Positions 31,799-39,726 of a stretch of DNA of 60,954 bases are shown here, piece after piece. The stretch lies in the NCBI GenBank assembly GCA_002426755.1, contig DINI01000010.1:64552-125505 (forward strand), read 5' to 3'. This DNA comes from Flavobacteriaceae bacterium UBA5544. GTDB lineage: Bacteria > Bacteroidota > Bacteroidia > Flavobacteriales > Flavobacteriaceae. The notes under the pieces are model-generated. The model saw only the letters and a list, made by a program, of their open reading frames with translations, did not search any database and was not told the DNA's origin. Positions within the stretch are counted from its first letter, which is position 1. Every line of letters starts with the position of its first letter. The position numbers were made by a program, and so were the translations under genes.

Positions 31799-32275
31799 TT
31801 ATGAGGTAATATCCTCAAGTCGTTTTACTCTGTTCAGTGTGCCTTGAATGTCACCTAATTGTGTTTGCAATTCTTGGGTGATTTCTGGAGCCAAATTGTG
31901 CTTGTTTAAGACATCTTGGTATTCATCCACGCTGGCTTTCTCACCACGGATAACTTCTTCCAAGACAGCTTCATCGTCATTTCCAGACACTGAACTTTTA
32001 ATGTCTATCCATGCACGATGCAATTTGCCTGTCACACTACCACTTTCTTTTGGGGTTTCACCCAATTGGCGCAACTTTTGGTCAATTGCTGTGGCAAAGC
32101 GACTACGTTGTGCCGCCTGTTGTTGTAAGAATCCTTTCAACGCAGGGTTTTTGGCATCTTCCATCGCTTTTTTATAGCCTTTCTCGGCATCATAGTTTTT
32201 CTCGATAATTCCTTGCAACACATTTACTGTGTCTTTATGTGTTTGCTCTCTAGCTTCTTCTAATGAGGTTTTCAT
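31799..32275 (-). CDS. PA2169/DUF2383-type four-helix-bundle protein
   Basis: A 158-residue soluble all-helical protein of the PA2169 family (ferritin-like DUF2383). It carries the characteristic GIIEKNYDAEKGYKKAMEDA in helix one, LKGFLQQQAAQRSRFATAI in helix two, and the GEKASVDEYQ segment in helix four. The family is often induced in stress or biofilm conditions, but its chemistry is unknown. The gene stands alone. Dyads of TTAACG type lie about 100-170 bp before its start, shared with the divergent glycosyltransferase gene. Confidence 0.85.
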   Translation of the reverse strand: MKTSLEEAREQTHKDTVNVLQGIIEKNYDAEKGYKKAMEDAKNPALKGFLQQQAAQRSRFATAIDQKLRQLGETPKESGSVTGKLHRAWIDIKSSVSGNDDEAVLEEVIRGEKASVDEYQDVLNKHNLAPEITQELQTQLGDIQGTLNRVKRLEDITS

Positions 32276-32605
32276 GATTGTTTTTATTTTAAAGTTATAC
32301 CATAAAATTACTAAACAAGATGTCGCTAATGTCTTAAAGCTTTCCCATTTGGCAGGGGTTTAACAGGAAGTCTTAACGTTTGTTAATGGCAAGATGGATA
32401 GATGCAACAAGTGATGACTAATATGCCGTTAAATCATTAACGTCTGTAGGTAAGCAGAGAATTGGCTTTATTGAAAACAGATAGGTGTGTTAAATAAATG
32501 TCAATGTCGGTAATGGCGTCGTCCAAAGCCCTGAAACTGCTCGTATGTAGTTTAATAATCATAGGACAACACAAATACACACAACAAAAAACTCTAAATA
32601 ATAAC
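32276..32605. other. divergent intergenic region with two TTAACG dyads
   Basis: It contains TTAAC (32373-32377) / GTTAA (32382-32386) with a four-base centre, and CGTTAA (32427-32432) / TTAACG (32437-32442), also with a four-base centre. It separates the four-helix protein gene from the glycosyltransferase gene. Half-sites resemble those before the AraC gene at 26101-26115. Confidence 0.5.
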
Positions 32606-34012
32606 ATGCAAACAACTCCAACACAACACTCCGACGCCACCCATACCGATGAGCCCCTAGATAAACATCAACCAACAACTTCTAAAACTACCAAAAACAC
32701 CAACGATTGGGCCTTTCTTGTACAAGGAAGCACCTTTCTGCTGATGATTATTGGTCTAATGTTTGTTTGGGCACTCCAACACGAATTTACAGATTTACGT
32801 GCCGATAGAATCAACACCACTTGGGGGTTGATAGCGGTCATGTTAGCAACAACCTTGTTTTTTTATAAAGCGGGCATGTTCATTTATACCTTATATCTGT
32901 ATTTCAGGTACAAGTCTGTGCCATCCGTTTCTGATGAAGAATTACCAACCTGTACGGTCATAGTGCCTGCGTATAACGAGGGGAAACAAGTGTATGATAC
33001 CTTAATGAGTCTGGCAGCAAGCAGCTATCCTCAAGCCAAACTGCAATTGCTCTCCATAGACGATGGCAGTAAGGACAATACCTGGTATTGGATGCAAGAA
33101 GCCAAAAAAGTACTTGGGGACCGATTGGCCATCTACCAACAACCTAAAAACCAAGGCAAGCGTCACGCATTGTACCGTGGGTTTCATCTTGGTACGGGCG
33201 ATATCTTTGTGACGGTAGATAGCGACTCTATTGTAAAGGAAGATACCTTGCGCAATCTTGTAAGCCCATTCATCACCAATCCAAACTGTGGTGCGGTGGC
33301 TGGGAATATACGAGTGCTGAACAATGAAAAAGCCTTGCTTCCTAAAATGCTGGATGTGAGTTTTGTGTTGAGTTTTGAATTTGTACGTTCTGCGGAAAGC
33401 CAACTGAACTCAGTACTGTGTACACCTGGAGCCTTGGCAGCCTATCGCGGTACCACCGTGTTTGCCTGTCTTGAAGAATGGATTAACCAAACCTTTATGG
33501 GGACACCGTCCGATATTGGTGAAGACCGCGCCATGACCAACATGATTTTAAAACAAGGCTACCATGTATTGTTTCAACGCAATGCCTACGCCTATACCAA
33601 TGTCCCAGAGAAATACACCGGACTGTATAAAATGTTTATCCGTTGGGGTAGAAGCAACGTGCGAGAAAGTATTGCGATGTCCAAATATGTGTTCACGAAC
33701 TTCAGGAAAGGGCCTAAATTGGGCACACGCCTATTGTTCATCAGCCAGTCTATAGAAATCCTGATGAGTTATCCGTTCATCTTGTTGATGTTCTATTTTG
33801 TGGCGACGCACCCTATCTTGTTTTTAAGCTCTACTTTAGCGAGCATATTGGTGGTGTCAAGCTTTTCGGTGTTGTTCTATGCCAAACGCTATAAACTGAA
33901 CCAATCGTTTTGGGCGTACTCGTATAGCATTCTTTACACCTTCGGGTTGTTTTGGATCACGCCGTATGCTATTGCAACCGCCAGTAGAAGCGGGTGGTTG
34001 ACACGGGGATAA
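32606..34012 (+). CDS. GT2 processive membrane glycosyltransferase
   Basis: A 468-residue polytopic protein starting at the ATG at 32606. A longer frame from 32498 would add 36 residues with no homology sense, so it is less likely. Two hydrophobic helices (about 37-55 and 70-92) precede a GT-A family 2 domain (about 110-350). Its features are TVIVPAYNEGKQV, the DDGSKDN loop, the DSDS metal motif, the catalytic base region GEDRAMTNMI, and RWGRSN, which corresponds to the Q/RxxRW motif of processive enzymes. Two or three membrane helices follow. This is the layout of hyaluronan/chitin/poly-GlcNAc synthases, so it likely makes an exopolysaccharide. The sugar is unknown. A decayed copy of its 3' end lies at 34725-34893. 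Confidence 0.85.
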   Translation: MQTTPTQHSDATHTDEPLDKHQPTTSKTTKNTNDWAFLVQGSTFLLMIIGLMFVWALQHEFTDLRADRINTTWGLIAVMLATTLFFYKAGMFIYTLYLYFRYKSVPSVSDEELPTCTVIVPAYNEGKQVYDTLMSLAASSYPQAKLQLLSIDDGSKDNTWYWMQEAKKVLGDRLAIYQQPKNQGKRHALYRGFHLGTGDIFVTVDSDSIVKEDTLRNLVSPFITNPNCGAVAGNIRVLNNEKALLPKMLDVSFVLSFEFVRSAESQLNSVLCTPGALAAYRGTTVFACLEEWINQTFMGTPSDIGEDRAMTNMILKQGYHVLFQRNAYAYTNVPEKYTGLYKMFIRWGRSNVRESIAMSKYVFTNFRKGPKLGTRLLFISQSIEILMSYPFILLMFYFVATHPILFLSSTLASILVVSSFSVLFYAKRYKLNQSFWAYSYSILYTFGLFWITPYAIATASRSGWLTRG

Positions 34013-34033
34013 GAATAAATAATAGTATTATAT

Positions 34034-34068
34034 AAAAGCGTATTCTAAAACAACGAATACGCTTTTTT
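34034..34068 (+). terminator. intrinsic terminator after the GT2 gene
   Basis: Arms AAAAGCGTATTC (34034-34045) and GAATACGCTTTT (34055-34066), a nine-base loop, then T bases. Confidence 0.85.
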
Positions 34069-34172
34069 GCGTTTGGATATAAGGGGATGGCTAATTTCAA
34101 ACTCCCAATGACTGTCGCAATCAACCCGTGAGATTGACAGAAATGCACCGTTTCGGCATCAAAATGCTTGAG

Positions 34173-34180
34173 TATATTTA
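34173..34180 (+). promoter_or_regulatory. weak -7 element for the dinB-type gene
   Basis: TATATTTA differs in one base from TAnnTTTG. It lies 22 bases before the ATG at 34203, supporting that start. Confidence 0.35.
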
Positions 34181-34202
34181 CATAATCCTAAAAATCAAAG
34201 GT

Positions 34203-34703
34203 ATGAACACACAACTTTTAGACCGATTTGACAACGCAACAGCCCTCTTGATGCAACAACTTTCATCTTTATCGGAAAACCAATTAAATCATGTGCCCTT
34301 TGAAGGCAGTTGGACCCCAGGACAATTAGGAAACCATTTGTACAAGTCCTATAACATTATGGACGTCCTAAACGGTAACGTGGAAGACACACACCGAGAC
34401 CCTACCGAAAAACTCCCACCCATAGAGAAGACCTTCAAAGACTTTTCAATAAAAATGGACGCCCCCGAAATGGTACGTCCCACCACCAAGCATATCGAGA
34501 AAGACCGTTTGCTTCAGGGCCTAGAAGAACGCATCCAACAGCAAAGGGACGCCATCAAAAGCCTAGACCTCTCCAAAACCTGTCTCGATGCCGAAATACC
34601 AGGAGGTGGCCCGTTCACACGCCACGAATGGCTCGGGTTTAACACCATCCATACAGAAAGACACAACCATCAGTTGGAAAGGATGATTCAGTGTTTGGAA
34701 TAG
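34203..34703 (+). CDS. DinB family metal-dependent protein
   Basis: A 166-residue four-helix protein of the DinB/DfsB-like superfamily. The ATG at 34203 is chosen over a GTG at 34128 because a -7-like box lies between them. Conserved histidines fit the metal site: one in GQLGNHLYKS, then HTERHNHQL near the C-terminus. Other members are thiol-dependent transferases with Zn or Ni, but the reaction here is unknown. It lies between the GT2 gene and a degenerate copy of that gene's 3' end. Confidence 0.75.
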   Translation: MNTQLLDRFDNATALLMQQLSSLSENQLNHVPFEGSWTPGQLGNHLYKSYNIMDVLNGNVEDTHRDPTEKLPPIEKTFKDFSIKMDAPEMVRPTTKHIEKDRLLQGLEERIQQQRDAIKSLDLSKTCLDAEIPGGGPFTRHEWLGFNTIHTERHNHQLERMIQCLE

Positions 34704-34724
34704 TCAACATCCAACAGCTTTAGC

Positions 34725-34893
34725 AGATATGTTTTTGAGGCGATCCCTATGGCAGCTTAAGCAATCGCTTTGGAATTCTGTTGATGATTCGTTTTTAGAA
34801 TGCTGGGGTTTGAGAATGATTCCCTTATACTTGAGATTTCACTATATCGAATTGTAACCGCTAATAAAAGTGGGTGGTTGACACAGGGATAGG
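34725..34893 (+). pseudogene. remnant of a second GT2 gene (3' end only)
   Basis: Bases 34851-34893 align with 33971-34013 at the end of the GT2 gene, with seven visible differences in 43 bases. In that frame the fragment reads IVTANKSGWLTQG then stop, against IATASRSGWLTRG then stop in the intact gene. Another stretch about 90 bases upstream (QLKQSLW, in another frame) matches KLNQSFW of the intact protein. The two matches are about 20 bases further apart than in the gene and in different frames, so the copy has suffered indels. The 5' part is gone or unrecognisable. Confidence 0.55.
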
Positions 34894-34927
34894 TTTTTGA
34901 ACTTTGCTTATCATAAATAAACTATCT

Positions 34928-34954
34928 AAAGACCCTTTTTTAAGGGTCTTTTTT
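34928..34954 (+). terminator. intrinsic terminator
   Basis: Arms AAAGACCCTT (34928-34937) and AAGGGTCTTT (34942-34951) with a four-base loop, then T bases. It follows the GT2 remnant and would also end DinB transcription. Confidence 0.8.
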
Positions 34955-35014
34955 ATTGTGCTTTCCTACTGATATCGTTGCCTTTTTTATGGGAGTTGGT
35001 ATTGGGTTAACTCG

Positions 35015-35069
35015 GCATAAAGTCAGCACAAAGTCAGTATAAAGTCAGCATATAGTCAGCATATGTTTA
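35015..35069 (+). repeat. 11-bp tandem repeat, five units
   Basis: Five consecutive 11-base units: GCATAAAGTCA (35015), GCACAAAGTCA (35026), GTATAAAGTCA (35037), GCATATAGTCA (35048) and GCATATGTTTA (35059). The period is about one helical turn, placing each unit on the same DNA face. It lies 104 bp before the start of the next gene. Confidence 0.85.
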
Positions 35070-35172
35070 GAGAATATATGCTTACCGTTTGTCGAAATTA
35101 TGGCGTGGCTTGGGGAATGAAATGAAAATATTATTATTTTTAATAGTATAAACCCCTTAAAAACAACTACTT

Positions 35173-35907
35173 ATGGCACTACAAACAGGTATTATACGGT
35201 TGAAAGGCACCCTTGGTGGCATTAACTTCTTTGAACGATTGGGTGAGGCTATGGCTCGGATTGGTGGTGGCGGATTTAACAAAGAGAGCGCTAAAAAATA
35301 TCCACGTATACGCGAACAGAATCAAGAAATGAGCGCGGCTTCTGTGACCAATAGCTGTTTTAAGCGGTCATTTATTCCTTTGATGACTGGTTATAAAGAT
35401 GGAACGTTGCACTGGCGTTTGCATCAATTGTTAATGAAAATTAAGGATTTAGATACGGTTTCTAAACGTGGCGAAAGGACCGTTGCCAACGGTATGGGGA
35501 CTCCTTATGGAAAACGGTTGCTAAAGGATTTTGACTTTACCCCAAAGCGCACCTTATTATTGAATGGGCAACTAGATTTTGATTGGGCAACCTACACCTT
35601 AACCGTGAGTCGATTTGATATTGCCGCAGCTGGAATTCCTAAAACGGCTGACGTGATGGGGTTGTTGCTGCGAACAGTGCGTTTTGATTTTGAACGCTTG
35701 GAGTTTGTGACGGAGACCAGCACTCTTTTAGAATTGGGACGGGATTTTGCGGCTACTAGTTTTAGTTTACAGACAGCGCCTTTGCCTGATGGGGATGGGG
35801 TGCGTTTTGCGATATTGAGGGTGGCTTATTACCAACAGGTGAATGGGGTGAATTATTTGTTGCCTGGGGATGGATTGTTTGGATTGGGGGTTGTTGGGGT
35901 GGAGTGA
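35173..35907 (+). CDS. conserved flavobacterial hypothetical protein
   Basis: A 244-residue protein I cannot name. The first 30 residues (TGIIRLKGTLGGINFFERLG) resemble a Bacteroidota family of unknown function whose members begin with an IIKLKG-type strand. After a basic stretch (YPRIREQNQEM), the body has helices and beta hairpins, with an unusually hydrophobic C-terminal end. No signal peptide or membrane helix is clear. It stands alone behind the phased tandem repeat and just before the restriction-modification pair, in what looks like accessory DNA. Confidence 0.65.
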   Translation: MALQTGIIRLKGTLGGINFFERLGEAMARIGGGGFNKESAKKYPRIREQNQEMSAASVTNSCFKRSFIPLMTGYKDGTLHWRLHQLLMKIKDLDTVSKRGERTVANGMGTPYGKRLLKDFDFTPKRTLLLNGQLDFDWATYTLTVSRFDIAAAGIPKTADVMGLLLRTVRFDFERLEFVTETSTLLELGRDFAATSFSLQTAPLPDGDGVRFAILRVAYYQQVNGVNYLLPGDGLFGLGVVGVE

Positions 35908-35974
35908 TAGTGAATTATATCCTTGATGATAATAAAGATTTGAAAAATATTAATATCCAGATTATTTACATTAA

Positions 35975-36003
35975 TTGTTCTAAATTAATTTTGAATATAT
36001 TTA
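35975..36003 (+). promoter_or_regulatory. candidate promoter of the restriction endonuclease gene
   Basis: TTG at 35975-35977 and TATATTTA at 35996-36003 (one base off TAnnTTTG) with an 18-base spacer. The ATG is at 36021. Confidence 0.45.
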
Positions 36004-36020
36004 TGAACTAAATCATTGTA

Positions 36021-36950
36021 ATGACAATTCCAGAGTATTTTAGAAAAATTTCAGTGGAAAGTTTGTTTTCTACAGCGACAATGCAAAATTGTTGGCCGGT
36101 GTGGAAACTTTCTATAAATGAAATATTAGGAGAAAGTTTTACTGAAACAGATATCATTAATTTAGGTGATCATCTTTCTGAAATTTTTAGATCTACAGGA
36201 GGTGAAGGCAGAGGACAAAGTGAAGTTTCTGGCGGCGGTACTGCTTGGGAATCATTTGTATGTTGGTATATTAATTTATGTACTATAGGAAGTAGAACAG
36301 TAGCAATAAAAAAAATGAGTCTTGTGCCAAGACCAATCCAAGATGCAATTACTGTGAATTATGGCAATTTTGCTTGTAATACAGAGTCAGATATTACAGT
36401 CATTACCTTTCCGGATTTAAGCGACTATAATACAGATTTTGAAGATTTGGTGGTTAGAAACAATGGAGTTTTAATTGACGTTATGTTAAGAAACAGATTA
36501 AACACTGATTTATCTGATTATATAGTGTCACGAGATTTTGATGATTATGAAATTGGGGTTATTCAATGTAAGACTAATTGGAATGATAATGCGCAAATTC
36601 CAATGCTTTGGGATATGATATATTCCGCAAATGGTTTTAGTGGAAGGAATATCACTATAGGGCGAGATGGGTTTAATATTCATGATGCAAAAAAATTCAC
36701 ATACTCTTTTGTTACTGTACCATCAAATCAAAGAACTCGATATGGTTCAAATTCTGTTGCAGTAAAAAGAGTTACGAATCTTTCTGGTGGAAATTATTGG
36801 GGTAAACCATCTGAGCAGCATGTTGCTCGTTCATTGAAAGAAATATTCACAAACAATTTTCAATCGGGTTATCCAAATAATATTCGAACTGAAATAAGAA
36901 ATGCAATTCCAAAGCTTGAAGAAGACTTTGCATACTTTAATATTATTTAA
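36021..36950 (+). CDS. putative type II restriction endonuclease (PD-(D/E)XK)
   Basis: A 309-residue soluble protein. The likely nuclease core is the segment NTESDITVITFPD (120-132, Asp124) followed, some 50 residues on, by EIGVIQCKTNWND (177-189), where Gln182 and Lys184 fit the second half of the PD-(D/E)XK site. A further acidic residue, Glu77, lies in TAWESFVCWYINLC. From memory the overall pattern recalls the BsaWI-type endonucleases, but this is unverified and the recognition site is unknown. The gene converges on a C5 methyltransferase gene with an eight-base overlap at their 3' ends. This is a classic type II pair. The coding sequence looks A+T-richer than the flanks. Confidence 0.68.
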   Translation: MTIPEYFRKISVESLFSTATMQNCWPVWKLSINEILGESFTETDIINLGDHLSEIFRSTGGEGRGQSEVSGGGTAWESFVCWYINLCTIGSRTVAIKKMSLVPRPIQDAITVNYGNFACNTESDITVITFPDLSDYNTDFEDLVVRNNGVLIDVMLRNRLNTDLSDYIVSRDFDDYEIGVIQCKTNWNDNAQIPMLWDMIYSANGFSGRNITIGRDGFNIHDAKKFTYSFVTVPSNQRTRYGSNSVAVKRVTNLSGGNYWGKPSEQHVARSLKEIFTNNFQSGYPNNIRTEIRNAIPKLEEDFAYFNII

Positions 36951-39153
36951 TATTCTTCAAGATTTCAGTTGCAATTGCTCTTGCTAAAAGAGGCGGAACA
37001 GCATTGCCAACCAATGTAAATTGTGGCACTTCTGTTTTCCTTTTGTTCCCGCCTGTTGAACGCTTGCCTTGAAAAACAAAAGAATCATCAAAAGACTGCA
37101 ATCTTGCCATTTCGCGAACGGTTAAAGCTCTTGGCGAATTATAGTGAATGTAATCATCGGCTATTGTCATGACTGTTGGACTTTGTTTTTCTGGTTTTAA
37201 AACATTGTAATTTCTTTTGTTTGAAGATAAGCCACATTTATTAAGTTTAGTTTGAGCCTTTTTATAATCTCCTTCTTTTAGAATAATATCTAGACGCTTT
37301 ATTACATCATCATTCTGTTTACTTGTTTTGTGATTGTGAAGTATGTCAAAAACTTTTTCTCCGTTTCTTAAAGCTTCAGCGCTTTTTACATAAAATGGTT
37401 TTGAAGCATTTTTGAATCGACCATTTAATCGACCATCTTTACTCCAATCAGAAAAGGACTTTCCATTTGTTGAGGTTGGTTTTCCATCGATATTTCGATT
37501 TATTAATAGGCCTTCCATTTTTTTTGCTGAGCCATTGTATTGTTTAAAGATATCAATCGATTCATATCTATGTGCCTCATCGTCATTGCCAATAAAATCT
37601 AAATCGTATAAGGCTTCGAAAACAGAAACTTTTTCTTCTTCATTCACTGTTGCAGGTATTTTGGAAATAAAATTTTGGTCTTTTCTGCATCCAATAAATA
37701 ATACTCTTTCCCTATTTTGAGGAACTCCGTAATTAGAAGAATTAGCCACAAATGGTGCCTCAATTTTGTAAAGCCTAATACCGCAAATAATGTTTTCAAG
37801 TTCCACTTTTTGCTTTTTATCACAAAAATCTTTGGTTAAATCAAGACAGTCATCAATATTTAATGTGTAAATTTTTAAAGCAGTTAAAATATCGTTGCAC
37901 GTTTTCTTGTGCACAGTAGATACTTTTAATTGTTTAAAAGCTTCTTCAATTTTTAGAATAATTTCATTTGCATCTAATTCCGTTAAAAAACTTGTAAAGG
38001 ACTCTACAAAATAATCATTATCTATGTTGCAAAAATCTTTCTCTCTAATAATATCTCTTTTTAGCTTCTCCCATTCTTTGTTTCTAACTAACAAATTAAA
38101 ACCATGACGAATTGTGCTTATTCTTTGGTCGGTTTTACTTGTTTTATAATCAACAATTTCAGGAGTTAATTTGCGAAATTTGGCTTCAACGGTTTTTATA
38201 AAGAATTCTTTAGCTTGTTCGGCCTGAATCTCACTATATTGTTCAATTTCAACACGTTTAATCAAACAATCTAGGAGGAATTCTTCAGTATTAGTTTTCT
38301 TTAATCCTCTTATGAAATCAGTTAATTTGGGAATTTCTTTAATATCTACAATAGAGTTGATTTCCTTAAGAATAAGTTCTTTAATCTTCCCTCTTTCTTT
38401 TGTTAGAATCCCTTTTACGTTTTCCATAACAAAGTATTTAGGTTGTAATACCTTAATGACTTCTAAATAATGTGAAAATAAATCATCTTTCTTATCGAAT
38501 TTTTTTCTCTTGCCCGCTAAACTAAAACTTTGACAAGGTGGACCACCACAAACAACATCGACCTTTCTGCCTTTTATTTTTGACAGCAAATTATCCAAGA
38601 AATCTGGCTCTGTTATATCTTGACATAAAAACTCGGCGTCAAGCCCTAATTGATGATTATATCTAACAACATGAGTTAGTTCGCAATTTTCATTTATATC
38701 ATTTGCAACAAGAAAATCAAAAAACTTATTATTGTGTTCAGCTTGAATAAAACCTTCGCTAAAACCTCCAGCTCCTGCAAATAAATCAACAAATGTGAAA
38801 GCTTTACCATATAGAGATATTTGTTCCCTTAAAATATTCACATTATGGTCTTCTTTGTAAGCATTTACATAGTCATTTAAATTTCCCTTTATTTCTCTAT
38901 TGGAGTAGGTCTTCTTATATGACTTGTTTAATAATTCATCTGCTCTATGTTTTAGATATGATAGATAGTGATTTATTTCAATATGTTTAGCACAGGATTC
39001 TCGTGCTTGCTGTGTTTCCTTATCAAAATCAATCGAAGCAATTTTTTCGCCTGTAGATATTTTTATTTGTTTCCCATTACAATTTATTCTTAAGTGTATA
39101 GGGGATAAGCCTTTTTTATCAGCTTTATCTAAATAATAGTTAATGGTTGCCAT
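36943..39153 (-). CDS. DNA cytosine-5 methyltransferase with N-terminal integrase arm-like domain
   Basis: A 736-residue protein. Residues about 118-736 form a C5 methyltransferase: motif I DLFAGAGG (123-130), motif IV GGPPCQSF with catalytic Cys207, motif VI ENV (244-246), motif VIII QNRERV (479-484), motif IX RALTVREMARLQSF (675-688) and motif X QFTLVGNAVPP (711-721). About 215 residues are inserted between motifs VI and VIII, which is long. Residues 1 to about 110 are not part of the usual enzyme. They begin INYYLDKADKKGLSPIHLRI and continue KQIKISTGEKI, which resembles the arm-site DNA-binding domain at the N-terminus of Bacteroidota tyrosine integrases. It would protect DNA from the convergent endonuclease. 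Its promoter carries a direct repeat. Confidence 0.9.
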   Translation of the reverse strand: MATINYYLDKADKKGLSPIHLRINCNGKQIKISTGEKIASIDFDKETQQARESCAKHIEINHYLSYLKHRADELLNKSYKKTYSNREIKGNLNDYVNAYKEDHNVNILREQISLYGKAFTFVDLFAGAGGFSEGFIQAEHNNKFFDFLVANDINENCELTHVVRYNHQLGLDAEFLCQDITEPDFLDNLLSKIKGRKVDVVCGGPPCQSFSLAGKRKKFDKKDDLFSHYLEVIKVLQPKYFVMENVKGILTKERGKIKELILKEINSIVDIKEIPKLTDFIRGLKKTNTEEFLLDCLIKRVEIEQYSEIQAEQAKEFFIKTVEAKFRKLTPEIVDYKTSKTDQRISTIRHGFNLLVRNKEWEKLKRDIIREKDFCNIDNDYFVESFTSFLTELDANEIILKIEEAFKQLKVSTVHKKTCNDILTALKIYTLNIDDCLDLTKDFCDKKQKVELENIICGIRLYKIEAPFVANSSNYGVPQNRERVLFIGCRKDQNFISKIPATVNEEEKVSVFEALYDLDFIGNDDEAHRYESIDIFKQYNGSAKKMEGLLINRNIDGKPTSTNGKSFSDWSKDGRLNGRFKNASKPFYVKSAEALRNGEKVFDILHNHKTSKQNDDVIKRLDIILKEGDYKKAQTKLNKCGLSSNKRNYNVLKPEKQSPTVMTIADDYIHYNSPRALTVREMARLQSFDDSFVFQGKRSTGGNKRKTEVPQFTLVGNAVPPLLARAIATEILKNIK

Positions 39154-39162
39154 AAAAAACGA

Positions 39163-39184
39163 TTTACGGACAAATTTACGGACA
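39163..39184 (-). promoter_or_regulatory. direct repeat TTTACGGACA x2 overlapping the methyltransferase -7 element
   Basis: TTTACGGACA occurs at 39163-39172 and again at 39175-39184, two bases apart (period 12). On the minus strand the bases 39178-39171 read TAAATTTG, a perfect TAnnTTTG -7 element, so the repeat covers the promoter 10-30 bases before the ATG at 39153. A protein bound there would block transcription of the methyltransferase gene. Confidence 0.65.
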
Positions 39185-39258
39185 CTTTTAGAAAAATCCT
39201 ATTAAGACATCCTAATTTTTATAAATAAGAGATAGATATTTAATGGAGAGTTAAATTC

Positions 39259-39726
39259 TTACCGCACCCTAGGCAATTCATCAAAGCGACCGAAAAAGGT
39301 TTTAGGGCGTGCGCTGTCGTAGATGGTTTCGAGGTTTAAGGTGTTGGTGAATCTGTTTTCAGTATCCGGAAAGTGTTCGGTCATCCGGTCTATGAACTCA
39401 TTTTTGGTATCGCTTTGGTTAATGGTTCTTCTGACCAATCTTAAATAGTCGTATTTTGAAATTCGGATGTTGTTATCGGTAGAGGCGTACTCTAGGAATT
39501 CTGGTTCCTTTTTCACCTTTTTTATCTCTTTTCTGAATTTAAAATCGCCTGTATCCAATATATAGGCATGGTAATCAATAAATGTGTTTCTTGCCTCTGT
39601 GAGGTGTTCACCTTCTACAGGAATGCCTTTGAACTGGTCTGTAGTGGTTTCTTGTGCGACTGCGCTAAAGGATAGCATCAGCACGGCAGTTAATGACAGG
39701 AAGCGTGTTTTGGTAGTTGTTTTCAT
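39259..39726 (-). CDS. secreted hypothetical protein
   Basis: A 155-residue protein with a signal peptide (about 1-24, ending SFSAVAQ). The mature part is highly charged, rich in Asp, Glu, Arg and Lys, with a predicted helical middle (RKEIKKVKKEPEFLEYA). No family was recognised. It is a single gene just beyond the restriction-modification pair. Confidence 0.55.
   Translation of the reverse strand: MKTTTKTRFLSLTAVLMLSFSAVAQETTTDQFKGIPVEGEHLTEARNTFIDYHAYILDTGDFKFRKEIKKVKKEPEFLEYASTDNNIRISKYDYLRLVRRTINQSDTKNEFIDRMTEHFPDTENRFTNTLNLETIYDSARPKTFFGRFDELPRVR

Larger units (their letters stand above)
34704..35172. other. intergenic region: GT remnant, terminator, phased tandem repeat
   Basis: No intact gene. 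It holds the GT2 remnant (34725-34893), a terminator (34928-34954) and the 11-bp tandem repeat (35015-35069), followed by A+T-rich DNA before the next gene. Confidence 0.6.

Noticed and set aside
32498..32605. ATG start extending the GT2 protein by 36 residues
   Set aside because: The extra residues look random and the ATG at 32606 leaves the expected short cytoplasmic leader before the first helix. Not excluded.
34128..34202. GTG start extending the DinB protein by 25 residues
   Set aside because: The extension would include the probable -7 element at 34173-34180.
35015..35069. CRISPR array
   Set aside because: The units are 11 bp and contiguous, without spacers; no cas genes are present.
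36943..39153. Complete integrase or prophage
   Set aside because: Only an arm-like N-terminus is seen; there is no tyrosine recombinase catalytic domain nor any phage structural gene.
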